Source: RCC90-49c sp051016155 (GTDB lineage: Bacteria; Bacteroidota; Bacteroidia; Cytophagales; Amoebophilaceae). Taken from it: a DNA stretch of 64,000 nucleotides. Each line of letters begins with the position of its first letter. The stretch's first letter is position 1. Below are positions 46,151-54,054 of this stretch, piece by piece. Location of the stretch: the NCBI GenBank assembly GCA_051016155.1, contig CP136537.1, positions 434,001-498,000 on the forward strand, in the 5' to 3' direction. Below the pieces are notes generated by a model. It worked only from the letters and a program-made list of their open reading frames with translations. It was not told the origin of the DNA and made no database searches. The position numbers and the translations under genes are program-made.

Positions 46151-46819
46151 ATGCCCAAGAAAAGCCTATCTCAATTGTTACCCTTGTTGGCTGTAATCAT
46201 TTTTACAGCCAACTGCGGAGGAAACAGTACCCCCAGTGGTAGCGACGTTAATCCACCAGAGGGCAAACCTCGTTCCGTCCGTGAAGAAACTGACCCAAGA
46301 CCCAACGAAGCACTACTAGCCAAGGCAGAGGCATTCCGTAAAGAAATCAAGAGCTCTGGCATTACAGCAGCAAACATTGAAACCTTGTTACGTCAATGGG
46401 CTCAAGAAGATAATGAGTCAAAAGACTCTGGGCCTTTGCATGGTTCCTTATCCAAGGAGCTCAGCGAGGCTGTTGCTACACTAGAAACGGCGAAAGATCA
46501 AATAGAGGCTTTTGCTACTTCTGACGCACCTCTGGACGCCTGCAATGTAGAAAAGGCAGTAAAAGAAATCACCAACGTGAAAGACTTTGCCCACCTAAAA
46601 AGCGCAGGCGAAGAGATGGTAAAGCTTATCAGAGAGGATAAGGATTATTTCTACAACGGCATCAATGGGCAAATTGACCCAAAAGACTTGATCGGCGGTT
46701 GTAGCGGACATAAAGCCTGGCAGTTTGACGACAGCAGGGAGCCGAGTCAGTATCGCAATGGATTCAAAAAATATATGCAAGCCTTGGTAGCCTTTGGACA
46801 GCCAGATTCTGACACGTAA
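46151..46819 (+). CDS. Unrecognised lipoprotein
   Basis: 222 residues. The signal peptide LLPLLAVIIFTANC gives a lipobox, followed by CGGNSTPSGSDVNPPEGKP. The mature part is helical and charged, with Cys residues in DACNVEKAVKEIT and GGCSGHKAW. The layout resembles the lipoprotein at 36464. No known domain. Confidence 0.78.
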   Translation: MPKKSLSQLLPLLAVIIFTANCGGNSTPSGSDVNPPEGKPRSVREETDPRPNEALLAKAEAFRKEIKSSGITAANIETLLRQWAQEDNESKDSGPLHGSLSKELSEAVATLETAKDQIEAFATSDAPLDACNVEKAVKEITNVKDFAHLKSAGEEMVKLIREDKDYFYNGINGQIDPKDLIGGCSGHKAWQFDDSREPSQYRNGFKKYMQALVAFGQPDSDT

Positions 46820-46840
46820 ATCTGTAATGTCCTAATGTAC

Positions 46841-47275
46841 TCACTGCGCAGTCTTCGGAATGGCAAGCACAGCCATGGTGAGGCGGCTGGCACAGACCAG
46901 CTGTTGGCTTTCGTTGGTGATGTGAATTTGCCACACATGGGTAGTTCTGCCCACATGCAGCGGCGTTGCCCTTGCGTAAACATAGCCCTCGCTGACCTTA
47001 CGTACATGGTTGGCATTGATGTCGAGGCCTAAACAATAGTACTGCGTACGATCCACACACAGGCTAGCAGCCACACTTCCCACTATCTCTGCCAGAGCTA
47101 CCGAAGCCCCACCATTGAGCAGCCCTTGTGGCTGTCGGGTCTGAGACACCACCGGCATTTTGGCCTCCAAATAGTCAGGCCCTATCTCGGTATATTCAAT
47201 GCCCAGGAAGCCAGCCATATTCCCTTGGCTAGTAGCGTTCAGCATAGCAAGCGTGATATCAGAAGGGAAGATCAT
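46841..47275 (-). CDS. PaaI-type hotdog thioesterase
   Basis: 144 residues. AGFLGIEYTEIGPDYLEAKM, GLLNGGASVALAEIVGSVAA and CLGLDINANHVRKVSEGYVY form the hotdog core; the general base Glu is in the central helix (ALAEIVG). The usual HGG before that helix reads N-G-G here. Members include the menaquinone-pathway YdiI and phenylacetate PaaI; which acyl-CoA is cleaved cannot be told. Confidence 0.9.
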   Translation of the reverse strand: MIFPSDITLAMLNATSQGNMAGFLGIEYTEIGPDYLEAKMPVVSQTRQPQGLLNGGASVALAEIVGSVAASLCVDRTQYYCLGLDINANHVRKVSEGYVYARATPLHVGRTTHVWQIHITNESQQLVCASRLTMAVLAIPKTAQ

Positions 47276-47454
47276 GGGTAATGTTTTTTAGATGCTTCTT
47301 GCTAAGATAAGCCCCTTCTGCGAAAAAAGCTGCTTGCGTCCTTTTTAATGCCCCCTCTGCTCCTTCTGCACCACTTTGCCTACCTTTGCCAATCATGCAC
47401 TCTTCTGAATAACGATCAGTCATAAGCGATCAATTGAAGACACGTCTATCAATC

Positions 47455-47539
47455 ACAAAATCAACAAATGACCTAATAAATAGATAAACAAATGATCTAA
47501 TAACCAGATAAACAAATGACCTAATAAACAAATAACCCC
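47455..47539 (+). repeat. Octamer leader array of ileS
   Basis: Units CAACAAATGACCTAATAAAT, AAACAAATGATCTAATAACC and AAACAAATGACCTAATAAAC recur with a period of 24 bp (three octamers) and end 4 bp before the ileS ATG. Confidence 0.75.
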
Positions 47540-50500
47540 ATGCCCTACCCCGAGCCCTCCTCCCTTCACCTGGCCCAAACGGGACAGAACATCCGTGCTT
47601 TTTGGCAAAAGCATCACATCTTTCAGCAATCCATCCAGCAGCGCACTGGCCAGCCTACCTTTACGTTTTATGAAGGTCCTCCCTCAGCCAATGGCACTCC
47701 AGGCATCCACCATGTGCTGTCGCGCACTGTCAAGGACCTCTTTTGCCGCTACAAAACCCAGCAGGGATTTCAGGTACAGCGCAAAGGTGGCTGGGACACG
47801 CACGGTCTGCCTGTGGAGCTCGAGGTAGAAAAGAAGCTGGGCATCACCAAAGAAGACATTGGCACCAAAATCAGCGTAGAAGACTACAACGCACAGTGCC
47901 GCCAGACGGTCATGCAATACAAAGACCAGTGGGAGGAGCTGACAGCACAGATGGGCTACTGGCTGGACACGGACCAACCTTACGTTACCTTTGACCGAGA
48001 CTACATGGAGTCGCTTTGGTACGTGCTCAAGCAGTTGTATGACCGAGGCTTGCTCTACAAAGGCCACACCATCCAGCCCTATTCGCCGGCAGCAGGCACA
48101 GGCCTCAGCTCGCACGAGCTGAACCAGCCTGGCTGCTACAAGCCAGTCAAAGACACGTCGATTGTAGCCCAATTTCAGGTCCAAGGCACTGCGCAAGACT
48201 ACTTCTTGGCCTGGACCACCACGCCTTGGACGCTACCGGCCAACAGCGCCCTGGCCGTCGGCGAAGACATCGACTACGTGAAGGTCCGCACCTTTAATCC
48301 CTACACCCATCAGCCCGTGCAAGTCATCCTGGCCCAAGCAGTGGTGCAGCGCTATTTCCCTACACCTGCGGCGACTGATGCAGCTGCTTTTGCGCACTAC
48401 CAGCCGAGCCAGCAGCCCATTCCTTGGCAAATAGTGGCGCACTACAAAGGCAAGGACTTGGTGGGACAAACCTATGCACAGCTACTTCCATACATCCAGC
48501 CGGCGGCACCAGCTTTTCGCGTCATTGCAGGCAACTTTGTCACTACCGACGAGGGCACAGGCATTGTGCACATTGCCCCTACGTTTGGGGCCGACGATAT
48601 GCGTGCAGCCCAAAGAGCAGGCATTCCACCCATCACAGTGCCGCGCGCTGCAGGCGAAGCAGCCCCGATTGTAGACCGCCAAGGGCGCTTTGTGCCTGAA
48701 ATCACCGATTTTGCTGGCCAATATGTGAAAGAAGCCTATGAAGCTGAAGCCACGCGTCAGCAGTCTGACTACAAGCCAGTAGATGTGCAGATCGCCATCA
48801 AGCTCAAGCAAGAGAACAAAGCCTTTCGGGTAGAGAAGTACGAGCACAGCTATCCGCATTGCTGGCGCACGGACAAGCCTATTTTGTATTATCCGTTAGA
48901 CGCTTGGTTCATCAAAACGACAGCTTGTCAAGACCGTCTTATCGAGCTGAACAAGACTATTCGCTGGCAGCCTGCTGCTACTGGAACGGGCCGCTTGGGG
49001 CGGTGGCTAGAAAATTTGGTGGACTGGAACTTGAGCCGTGATCGCTATTGGGGCACCCCGCTGCCTATTTGGCGCACGAAAGACCAACAAGAAGAGAAGT
49101 GCATTGGCTCCTTGGCCAAGCTGCGCCAAGAAGTGGACCGCGCTGTGGCTGCTGGCGTGATGGACCAGCCTTTGCCCGAAGCCATTGACTTGCACCGGCC
49201 TTATGTAGACCGCATCGTCCTGGTCAGTGCCCAAGGCCAGCCCATGTACCGCGAGCCTGATTTAGTGGATGTCTGGTTTGATTCTGGCGCCATGCCGTAT
49301 GCACAGTGGCACTATCCTTTTGAAAATCAAGCCACTTTTGATCAAGCTTTCCCGGCCGATCTCATTGCCGAAGGTGTGGACCAAACCCGAGGCTGGTTCT
49401 TCACCTTGCATGTGCTGGCCGTGCTTTTGTTTGATCAAGTGGCGTTTAAAAACGTAGTGGCCAATGGGCTCGTGCTCGACAAGCAAGGCAACAAAATGTC
49501 CAAGCGCTTGGGCAATGCAGTAGACCCGTTCCAAGTCATGTCCCAACACGGCCCAGACGCGCTCCGCTGGTACATGATTAGCAATGCCAATCCTTGGGAT
49601 AACCTTAAGTTTGATCCCAACGGCCCGGTCGAAGTGACGCGCCGCTTCTTGGGCACGCTCCACAATACCTATAGCTTTTTTGCGCTGTATGCCAACCTGG
49701 ACCAGCTCAGCTTAGACCTCCCAGCCATGCCGCTCGCTGAATGTTCTGAAATCGACCGATGGATTCTTTCTCGGCTCCATAGCCTGGTTCAGACCGTGAC
49801 CGAAGCTTATGAAGCGTATGAGCCCACCAAGGTGGCCAGGGCTATCCAAGACTTTGTGGTCGATGATTTGAGCAACTGGTATGTGCGTCTGAACCGCAAA
49901 CGCTTCTGGAAAAGCGAGCAAGGACCGGACAAGCAAGCAGCTTACGAAACGCTGTATACGTGCCTACTCACTGTGGCCAAGCTGGCTGCCCCTATAGCGC
50001 CTTTTTATATGGATCAGCTTTATCAAGACCTGAACCAAGGCGCGCAGCAAGAAACAGCACTGTCGGTGCACTTGACAGGCTTTCCGCAAGCAGACCGGGC
50101 AGCCATCGACACGGCCCTGGAAAAGAAGATGCAGCAGGCCCAAACCATGGTGTCGCTGGTGCACTCGCTGCGCAAGCAGCACCGCCTCAAGGTGCGACAG
50201 CCCTTGGCGCAACTCATGGTGCCTGTGTCCAAAGAGGTGGTCAAAGCCGAGCTCGCCTCGCTCGAGCCGCTGATCCAAGCCGAAGTCAACGTCAAGCAAA
50301 TTACTTACATCGACGACACCACGACCGTAGTCACCAAGAAGATACAGCCCAATTTTAGGATATTGGGCCAGCGCTATGGGGCGCAGATGAAAGCCCTGAG
50401 TCAGGCCATTGCCCAGCTGGACGCAGCAGCCATTCAGCAGCTGGAGCAAAACCAACCACTGGACCTCCTCCTGCTGGATGGAACGGTCACCATTACGCGA

Positions 50501-50869
50501 GAGGAAGTGATGATCACCTCAGAGGATATTCCTGGCTGGGCCGTGGCAAACGAAGGCAGCATCACTGTTGCCCTAGACCTGAAGCTGAGCGACGCCTTAG
50601 TGCAAGAAGGAATAGCGCGAGAATTGGTCAATCGCATCCAAAACTTACGCAAAGACCAAGGCTTAGCTGTGTCTGATAAGGTAAAAATTATGCTGGCAGC
50701 CGAAGACGTACGGTTTCAAATGGCTGTGCAGCAGCACAGGGCATATATTTGTGAAGAAACACAGGCTTTGCACCTCACGCTGGATTCAATCGCAGACAGT
50801 GATGAGACTTTAGATATCGATGGCTATGCGGTTCAGATCAATATAGAGGTGTGTACTGGCGAGGAGTAA
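47540..50869 (+). CDS. ileS: Isoleucyl-tRNA synthetase
   Basis: 1109 residues. The HIGH equivalent is SANGTPGIHHVLSR near residue 55, and the KMSKR loop is NKMSKRLGNAVDP near 652. An editing domain lies between, with TTPWTLPANSALAVGE. An anticodon-binding and C-terminal extension follow. The length matches the long, eukaryote-like IleS clade common in Bacteroidota. It attaches isoleucine to tRNA-Ile. GC content is higher here than in the surroundings. Confidence 0.97.
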   Translation: MPYPEPSSLHLAQTGQNIRAFWQKHHIFQQSIQQRTGQPTFTFYEGPPSANGTPGIHHVLSRTVKDLFCRYKTQQGFQVQRKGGWDTHGLPVELEVEKKLGITKEDIGTKISVEDYNAQCRQTVMQYKDQWEELTAQMGYWLDTDQPYVTFDRDYMESLWYVLKQLYDRGLLYKGHTIQPYSPAAGTGLSSHELNQPGCYKPVKDTSIVAQFQVQGTAQDYFLAWTTTPWTLPANSALAVGEDIDYVKVRTFNPYTHQPVQVILAQAVVQRYFPTPAATDAAAFAHYQPSQQPIPWQIVAHYKGKDLVGQTYAQLLPYIQPAAPAFRVIAGNFVTTDEGTGIVHIAPTFGADDMRAAQRAGIPPITVPRAAGEAAPIVDRQGRFVPEITDFAGQYVKEAYEAEATRQQSDYKPVDVQIAIKLKQENKAFRVEKYEHSYPHCWRTDKPILYYPLDAWFIKTTACQDRLIELNKTIRWQPAATGTGRLGRWLENLVDWNLSRDRYWGTPLPIWRTKDQQEEKCIGSLAKLRQEVDRAVAAGVMDQPLPEAIDLHRPYVDRIVLVSAQGQPMYREPDLVDVWFDSGAMPYAQWHYPFENQATFDQAFPADLIAEGVDQTRGWFFTLHVLAVLLFDQVAFKNVVANGLVLDKQGNKMSKRLGNAVDPFQVMSQHGPDALRWYMISNANPWDNLKFDPNGPVEVTRRFLGTLHNTYSFFALYANLDQLSLDLPAMPLAECSEIDRWILSRLHSLVQTVTEAYEAYEPTKVARAIQDFVVDDLSNWYVRLNRKRFWKSEQGPDKQAAYETLYTCLLTVAKLAAPIAPFYMDQLYQDLNQGAQQETALSVHLTGFPQADRAAIDTALEKKMQQAQTMVSLVHSLRKQHRLKVRQPLAQLMVPVSKEVVKAELASLEPLIQAEVNVKQITYIDDTTTVVTKKIQPNFRILGQRYGAQMKALSQAIAQLDAAAIQQLEQNQPLDLLLLDGTVTITREEVMITSEDIPGWAVANEGSITVALDLKLSDALVQEGIARELVNRIQNLRKDQGLAVSDKVKIMLAAEDVRFQMAVQQHRAYICEETQALHLTLDSIADSDETLDIDGYAVQINIEVCTGEE

Positions 50870-50907
50870 AAGAGTGCTAGTTGTGAAGCCATTGACAGAC
50901 AGGACTC

Positions 50908-51447
50908 TTACTTCGTCTTGAAGCCTACCTTAGGTCTGGGTTGCTGTTTTTCTGCCGTAAGCATTTTGATATACTGGTAGAGCTGTTTGATACTCAGGTC
51001 TTGGGTAGCGTGCTTTTTTTCTAGCTGTTCTAGCTTGAGCAGAATGTCTTTGTGCGTTAGGACCATGGCGCGCATTTTGACAAACACTTCTATAATGTGT
51101 ACGCTCGCTTTGATGGCGGTTTCGCTCTTCAAGACATTGGCCAACATCAATACGCCATGCTCTGTGAAGGCATAGGGCAGCGTTCTTGATTTCAAGAAAA
51201 AAGTGTTTGCGGTCACATTTTGTGACCGCAAACTTTCTACCTCTTCTGCCGTAAGCTGAAACATGAAACTAGGCGGGAACCGTTCTAAGTTTCTTTTGAC
51301 CTGCTGGTTCAGCCTTTTGGTTTCGTAGCCATAAAGTGCAGACAAGTCTCTGTCTAACATCACTTTTTGCCCTCTGATTAAGTAGATTTTTTGCATCACG
51401 GCCTCGTCGACAATGACAGGCGGGTTTGCTGGTGGATGGGTGTCCAT
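50908..51447 (-). CDS. ORF6N-domain protein
   Basis: 179 residues. IYLIRGQKVMLDRDLSALYG, TKRLNQQVKRNLERFP and YAFTEHGVLMLANVLKSETA define the ORF6N/Bro-N-like DNA-binding domain, followed by a coiled tail (LLKLEQLEKKHATQDLSIKQ). These genes are common in phages and mobile islands of Bacteroidota; function mostly unknown. It lies beside a MITE copy. Confidence 0.9.
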   Translation of the reverse strand: MDTHPPANPPVIVDEAVMQKIYLIRGQKVMLDRDLSALYGYETKRLNQQVKRNLERFPPSFMFQLTAEEVESLRSQNVTANTFFLKSRTLPYAFTEHGVLMLANVLKSETAIKASVHIIEVFVKMRAMVLTHKDILLKLEQLEKKHATQDLSIKQLYQYIKMLTAEKQQPRPKVGFKTK

Positions 51448-51486
51448 AACCTTAGTCGTCTATTGAGAATGCTCGCCTTAATATAC

Positions 51487-51603
51487 GAGACTGTTGCAAA
51501 ACGTACTTAATCTTCTAGCAGGACTTGAAAAAGAGCCTTTGCAAGCCCAGAGAACGGCTTAAAAATCGCTCGATCACCAAATCACTCAATAATGCAATGG
51601 CCT
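51487..51603 (-). repeat. MITE-like repeat M1 with target duplication
   Basis: 117 bp. The left end GAGACTGTTGCAAAACGTAC and right end TGCAATGGCCT are imperfect inverted repeats. TATAC lies directly outside both ends (51482-51486 and 51604-51608), a 5-bp duplication. This is the best-preserved copy. A partial second copy (GCCATTGTATTATGAAGTGA) follows at about 51625-51675. Confidence 0.8.
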
Positions 51604-51717
51604 TATACTATCTCTTCTGCAAAGCCATTGTATTATGAAGTGATGGGGACACTTGAAAAGCCCGCTAGTCTCTAAGCGTAGTTGGTGCGTCTTGCTTCTT
51701 GTTGCTCGGCAAGACAT

Positions 51718-51753
51718 AAAAAAAAGGCTACCTGCCTGGGGACAGATAGCCTT
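51718..51753 (-). terminator. Terminator of dnaK
   Basis: On the minus strand AAGGCTATCTG pairs with CAGGTAGCCTT around TCCCCAGG, followed by eight T. It lies about 28 bp after the dnaK stop codon. Confidence 0.93.
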
Positions 51754-51780
51754 GCGCGCGGGGGCGAAAACACCATAGTG

Positions 51781-53694
51781 CTACTCTTTTACTTCCTCAT
51801 ACTCTACTTCTGTAGCATCATCATTGTTCTCGTTCTGTTGGTCAGTGGCTTCTCCTTGCTGGGCAGCTCCTTCTGGCCCTGCTTGTTGCGTAGCTTGGTA
51901 CATCTCCTGAGAAGCTTGCTGCCAAGCACTGCTTAATGCTTCTGTGGTCGTGTCAATAGCTGCCAAGTCTTTGGCCTCATAGGCCTTTTTCAGCTCTGCC
52001 AAGCCCTCTTCTATCGCCTGCTTGTTGGGCCCTGAGAGCTTGTCACCCAGTTCTTTAAGCTGTTTCTCCGTAGAGAAGATAAGCGAATCGGCCGTATTGA
52101 GCTTGTCTATGCGCTCTTTCTCCTGCTTGTCTGCTTCTGCATTGGCTTCAGCTTCTTCTTTCATTTTCTTGATTTCTTCTTCTGTCAGCCCTGAAGAAGC
52201 TTCAATACGAATCTTCTGTTCTTTGCCGGTCCCTTTGTCTTTGGCAGAAACATTCAGAATACCGTTGGCGTCAATGTCAAAGGTTACCTCAATCTGAGGG
52301 ACGCCTCTGGGAGCAGGCGGAATGTCAGCCAGCTGAAACCTACCAATCGTACGGTTGTTCTGTGCCATAGGCCGCTCTCCTTGCAGCACATGAATCTCTA
52401 CAGAGGGTTGATTGTCTACTGCTGTGGAGAAAGTCTGCGACTTGGCGGTAGGGATCGTGGTGTTGGCTTCGATCAGCTTGGTGTAGATCCCACCTAAGGT
52501 CTCAATGCCAAAAGACAGGGGAATAACATCCAAGAGCAATACATCTTTGACCTCACCTGTCAGTACGCCGCCTTGGATGGCCGCTCCTATGGCCACCACT
52601 TCGTCTGGATTGACGCCCTTAGAAGCTTTCTTAGCAAAGAATTGCTCTACGGCTTCTTGAATTTTAGGAATACGTGTAGAACCGCCTACTAGAATGACTT
52701 CGTCAATATCGTTTGTTTGGAGCTTGGCATCTTTGAGGGCCTTCTTGCAAGGCTCGAGGGTTCTTTGCACTAGGTCATCAACAAGCTGCTCGAACTGCGC
52801 TCTGGTCAGTGTTTTGACCAAATGCTTAGGCACACCATCCACAGCCATGATGTAGGGCAGGTTGACTTCTGTGCTGGTGGAGCTGGACAGTTCGACCTTG
52901 GCTTTCTCTGCTGCCTCCTTGAGGCGTTGCAGTGCTGTAGGGTCTTTTTTGAGGTCGAGCCCCTCTTCTTTTTGGAACGTATCTGCCAGCCAATCGATGA
53001 TCTTCTGGTCAAAGTTGTCGCCTCCTAGGTGGACATCTCCATTGGTGGATTTCACCTCAAACACGCCGTCGCCAAGTTCCAGAATAGAGATGTCAAAAGT
53101 GCCGCCGCCCAGGTCAAAGACTGCAATCTTCATGTCTTTGTTCTTCTTGTCTAGGCCATAAGCCAGGGCTGCTGCCGTAGGCTCGTTGATAATGCGTTTT
53201 ACATCGAGGCCTGCTATTTTGCCCGCCTCTTTGGTGGCTTGTCGTTCAGCATCGTTGAAGTAGGCAGGCACTGTGATCACTGCTTCGGTCACTTCAGTGC
53301 CTAAGTAATCTTCTGCCGTGGTTTTCATCTTTTGCAAGGTCATGGCAGAAATTTCTTGCGGTGCGTACGCCCGGTCTCCAATCTTGATTTTAACGGTGTC
53401 GTTGGGGCCTTTTTCAACCAGGTAGGGGACTTCCTGGGTGGTAGGCCCTACCTCTGCGTATTTTTTGCCCATAAAACGCTTGACAGAGCTGATGGTGTTG
53501 TTGGGATTGGTGATGGCCTGCCGCTTGGCAGGGTCGCCTACTTTGCGTTCGCCTTTGCCTTCGTTCAGAAAAGCAACGATCGAAGGCGTGGTGCGTTTGC
53601 CCTCGCTGTTGGCAATGACAGCTGGCTCATTGCCTTCCATCACCGCCACGCAAGAGTTGGTTGTTCCTAGGTCAATTCCAATGATTTTTCCCAT
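51781..53694 (-). CDS. dnaK: Chaperone DnaK (Hsp70)
   Basis: 637 residues from the ATG at 53694 (GKIIGIDLGTTNSCVAVMEG). The ATPase domain shows VITVPAYFNDAERQATKEAG and AVFDLGGGTFDISILE. The substrate-binding domain shows LLLDVIPLSFGIETLGG. The C-terminus is glutamine/acid-rich and ends DDATEVEYEEVKE, close to the EEVD-like bacterial tail. The frame extends to a TTG at 53751 but DnaK normally starts here. No dnaJ or grpE is adjacent. A terminator follows and a palindrome lies upstream. Confidence 0.97.
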   Translation of the reverse strand: MGKIIGIDLGTTNSCVAVMEGNEPAVIANSEGKRTTPSIVAFLNEGKGERKVGDPAKRQAITNPNNTISSVKRFMGKKYAEVGPTTQEVPYLVEKGPNDTVKIKIGDRAYAPQEISAMTLQKMKTTAEDYLGTEVTEAVITVPAYFNDAERQATKEAGKIAGLDVKRIINEPTAAALAYGLDKKNKDMKIAVFDLGGGTFDISILELGDGVFEVKSTNGDVHLGGDNFDQKIIDWLADTFQKEEGLDLKKDPTALQRLKEAAEKAKVELSSSTSTEVNLPYIMAVDGVPKHLVKTLTRAQFEQLVDDLVQRTLEPCKKALKDAKLQTNDIDEVILVGGSTRIPKIQEAVEQFFAKKASKGVNPDEVVAIGAAIQGGVLTGEVKDVLLLDVIPLSFGIETLGGIYTKLIEANTTIPTAKSQTFSTAVDNQPSVEIHVLQGERPMAQNNRTIGRFQLADIPPAPRGVPQIEVTFDIDANGILNVSAKDKGTGKEQKIRIEASSGLTEEEIKKMKEEAEANAEADKQEKERIDKLNTADSLIFSTEKQLKELGDKLSGPNKQAIEEGLAELKKAYEAKDLAAIDTTTEALSSAWQQASQEMYQATQQAGPEGAAQQGEATDQQNENNDDATEVEYEEVKE

Positions 53695-53783
53695 GTCTTT
53701 TTGTGTTGAGTTTGAGTTATGGTTACTTGTTATCTCCTTACTAGGGAGCAAGCTCTATGCCAGGTAGGGGCTTGATGCACTTC

Positions 53784-53800
53784 AATGTCATTTTGACATT
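53784..53800. promoter_or_regulatory. Palindrome upstream of dnaK
   Basis: AATGTCA-TTT-TGACATT is a perfect 7-bp inverted repeat 90 bp upstream of the dnaK ATG. It could be a repressor operator or part of the adjacent repeat region. Confidence 0.35.
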
Positions 53801-53975
53801 ATTGCGTGATTTAGAGATAGAATGATTGAGTCCATTGGGGGATTGAGTGATTTAGTGAGTGGGCGATTGGCAGGGGTTTTTGTGTACATTCATACATGAC
53901 AAGATGAGGCATATTAACGAGGAGCTGCGGAAGATGAACAATCAGTAACTTACACAATCGCTCAATGTTTTTATC
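53801..53975. repeat. Octamer-rich spacer between dnaK and the large lipoprotein
   Basis: Units GAATGATTGAGTCCATTGGG, GGATTGAGTGATTTAGTGAG and CAATCGCTCAATG are scattered between the divergent genes dnaK and the 770-residue lipoprotein. No ORF. Confidence 0.5.
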
Positions 53976-54054
53976 AATCAGAGGGTCATTGCACGAACCA
54001 AACACACTGCATAGATTTGCAAGGGTGAAGTATATTGAAAACAAATATCTCATC

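Noticed and set aside
47276..47539. T-box leader of ileS
   Set aside because: Only octamer repeats are seen; no T-box sequence, specifier stem or terminator is visible, and the phylum rarely uses T-boxes.
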